A stretch of DNA of 30,970 nt, from assembly GCA_049999725.1 (NCBI GenBank), contig JBNGIS010004171.1, positions 1 through 30,970 on the forward strand, given 5' to 3'. Below, piece after piece: positions 30,417 to 30,970 of this stretch. Position 1 is the stretch's first letter. The number at the start of each line of letters is the position of its first letter. The notes beneath the pieces were generated by a model. The model was not told the DNA's origin. It searched no databases and worked only from the letters and a program-made list of their open reading frames with translations. Made by a program: the position numbers and the translations under genes. Source of the DNA: Haplomitrium mnioides. Lineage: Eukaryota > Marchantiophyta > Haplomitriopsida > Calobryales.

Positions 30417-30970
30417 GGCTGATTCTTCTCCTCTAATCAGCCACATTTATAAACTAGTAATGTTCTATATACTTCTAATATGTGTAGTCTCATTAAAACC
30501 CTCCTACTTTCTTCTGAGGTAAAGAGTGCTACCACATATAGAGTATTTAAATAAAATAAATACATGAAAAGTTTGTATGATGTTCAAAAACTGTTCCAAG
30601 ATCATAAAATGATGATGTCGTGCAAGTGGTCTCCTCACGATGAAGCGTGTAGGCGGTTCTTCTCATGATGATGTCGTGTATGCGGTTCTTCTCATGATGA
30701 TGTCGTGTATGCGGTTCTCCTCTATCTGTCGTGTTGCCTCTGGTCCTGAATTTGATATGCTCCACGAGATCACAAATCTGTTTTTGAATATCTGCACTAT
30801 AACACAACTGTGAATAACTCTGTGGTCAGCATCAATAAATATATATTATCAAGAAGTACAACTCATAAATCTGGAATATTTGACAATAAGTCAGAGTTTC
30901 AGATATAGATGAGATTATGTATGCTTCTTGTATATTTCAGATAGTTTTCTGAGACCAATACCCTCTGTGT
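30417..30970 (-). mobile_element. 3' untranslated part of the second copia element
   Basis: About 550 bases upstream of the polypurine tract on the minus strand show no convincing RNase H or other copia domain. An 86-codon frame at 30807-30547 is made partly of repeated units and is not a known protein. The element presumably continues to the right of the window. Confidence 0.45.
30626..30736. repeat. 29-bp tandem repeat
   Basis: Two perfect units (30654-30682 and 30683-30711, each starting CGGTTCTTCTCATGATGATG) are flanked by degenerate units on both sides, about 3.8 units in all. It lies in the untranslated region of the second copia element. The perfect central pair suggests recent duplication. 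Confidence 0.75.

Noticed and set aside
1-30970. tRNA, rRNA or other structured RNA genes
   Set aside because: No cloverleaf-like sequence with intact A and B boxes and no rRNA landmark was noticed by eye; a tRNAscan or Rfam run would be needed to exclude degraded copies.

Overview
This window looks like nuclear DNA of a land plant with a large, repeat-rich genome. The basis is layered LTR retrotransposons of both the Ty1/copia and Ty3/gypsy superfamilies, very long (about 3.4 kb) LTRs, long AT-rich stretches, GT-AG splice signals and 100-base scaffold gaps. The species cannot be named from the sequence. No intact host gene, tRNA, rRNA or CRISPR array is visible, and every recognisable coding region is broken.

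Layout, left to right. (1) 1-2424: a decayed minus-strand coding region of unknown function, with one well-supported exon (1731-2090). Its downstream intron holds a 24-bp minisatellite (1343-1692). (2) 2788-3035: a gypsy reverse transcriptase scrap. (3) 3041-5025: an internally deleted minus-strand gypsy element (LTR, integrase tail, partial LTR) with a likely CCGTC target duplication. (4) 5026-5626: an A-R-A repeat block. A second copy of R lies in front of the minus-strand exon. (5) 5627-6289: a plus-strand reading frame of unknown function, cut by (6) a copia element. The copia 5' LTR is 6290-6597, followed by a long leader and gag from 9041. Its coding region is split inside protease at 10259 and resumes at 26683, running through integrase and reverse transcriptase to 29189.

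(7) 10260-26682, inside the copia protease: a minus-strand gypsy tandem array arranged LTR-internal-LTR-internal-LTR. It is bounded by TG...CA ends and a perfect 5-bp target duplication (ATATC). Each internal domain is only about 2.95 kb and encodes a gag-protease frame with three zinc knuckles. No reverse transcriptase, RNase H or integrase is present, so this is a non-autonomous family that must have been mobilised by enzymes supplied elsewhere. After correcting for gap artefacts the three LTRs come to 3355, 3347 and 3352 bp. (8) 29190-30239: a further LTR-like insertion that cuts the copia reverse transcriptase. (9) 30240-30970: the 3' end of a second, minus-strand copia element, apparently nested in (8).

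The window therefore reads as a stratigraphy: unknown reading frame, hit by copia, hit by the gypsy array on one side and by another LTR element plus a second copia on the other. The most notable object is the three-LTR array of a gag-protease-only gypsy family. I see no evidence of a defence, metabolic or other functional system.
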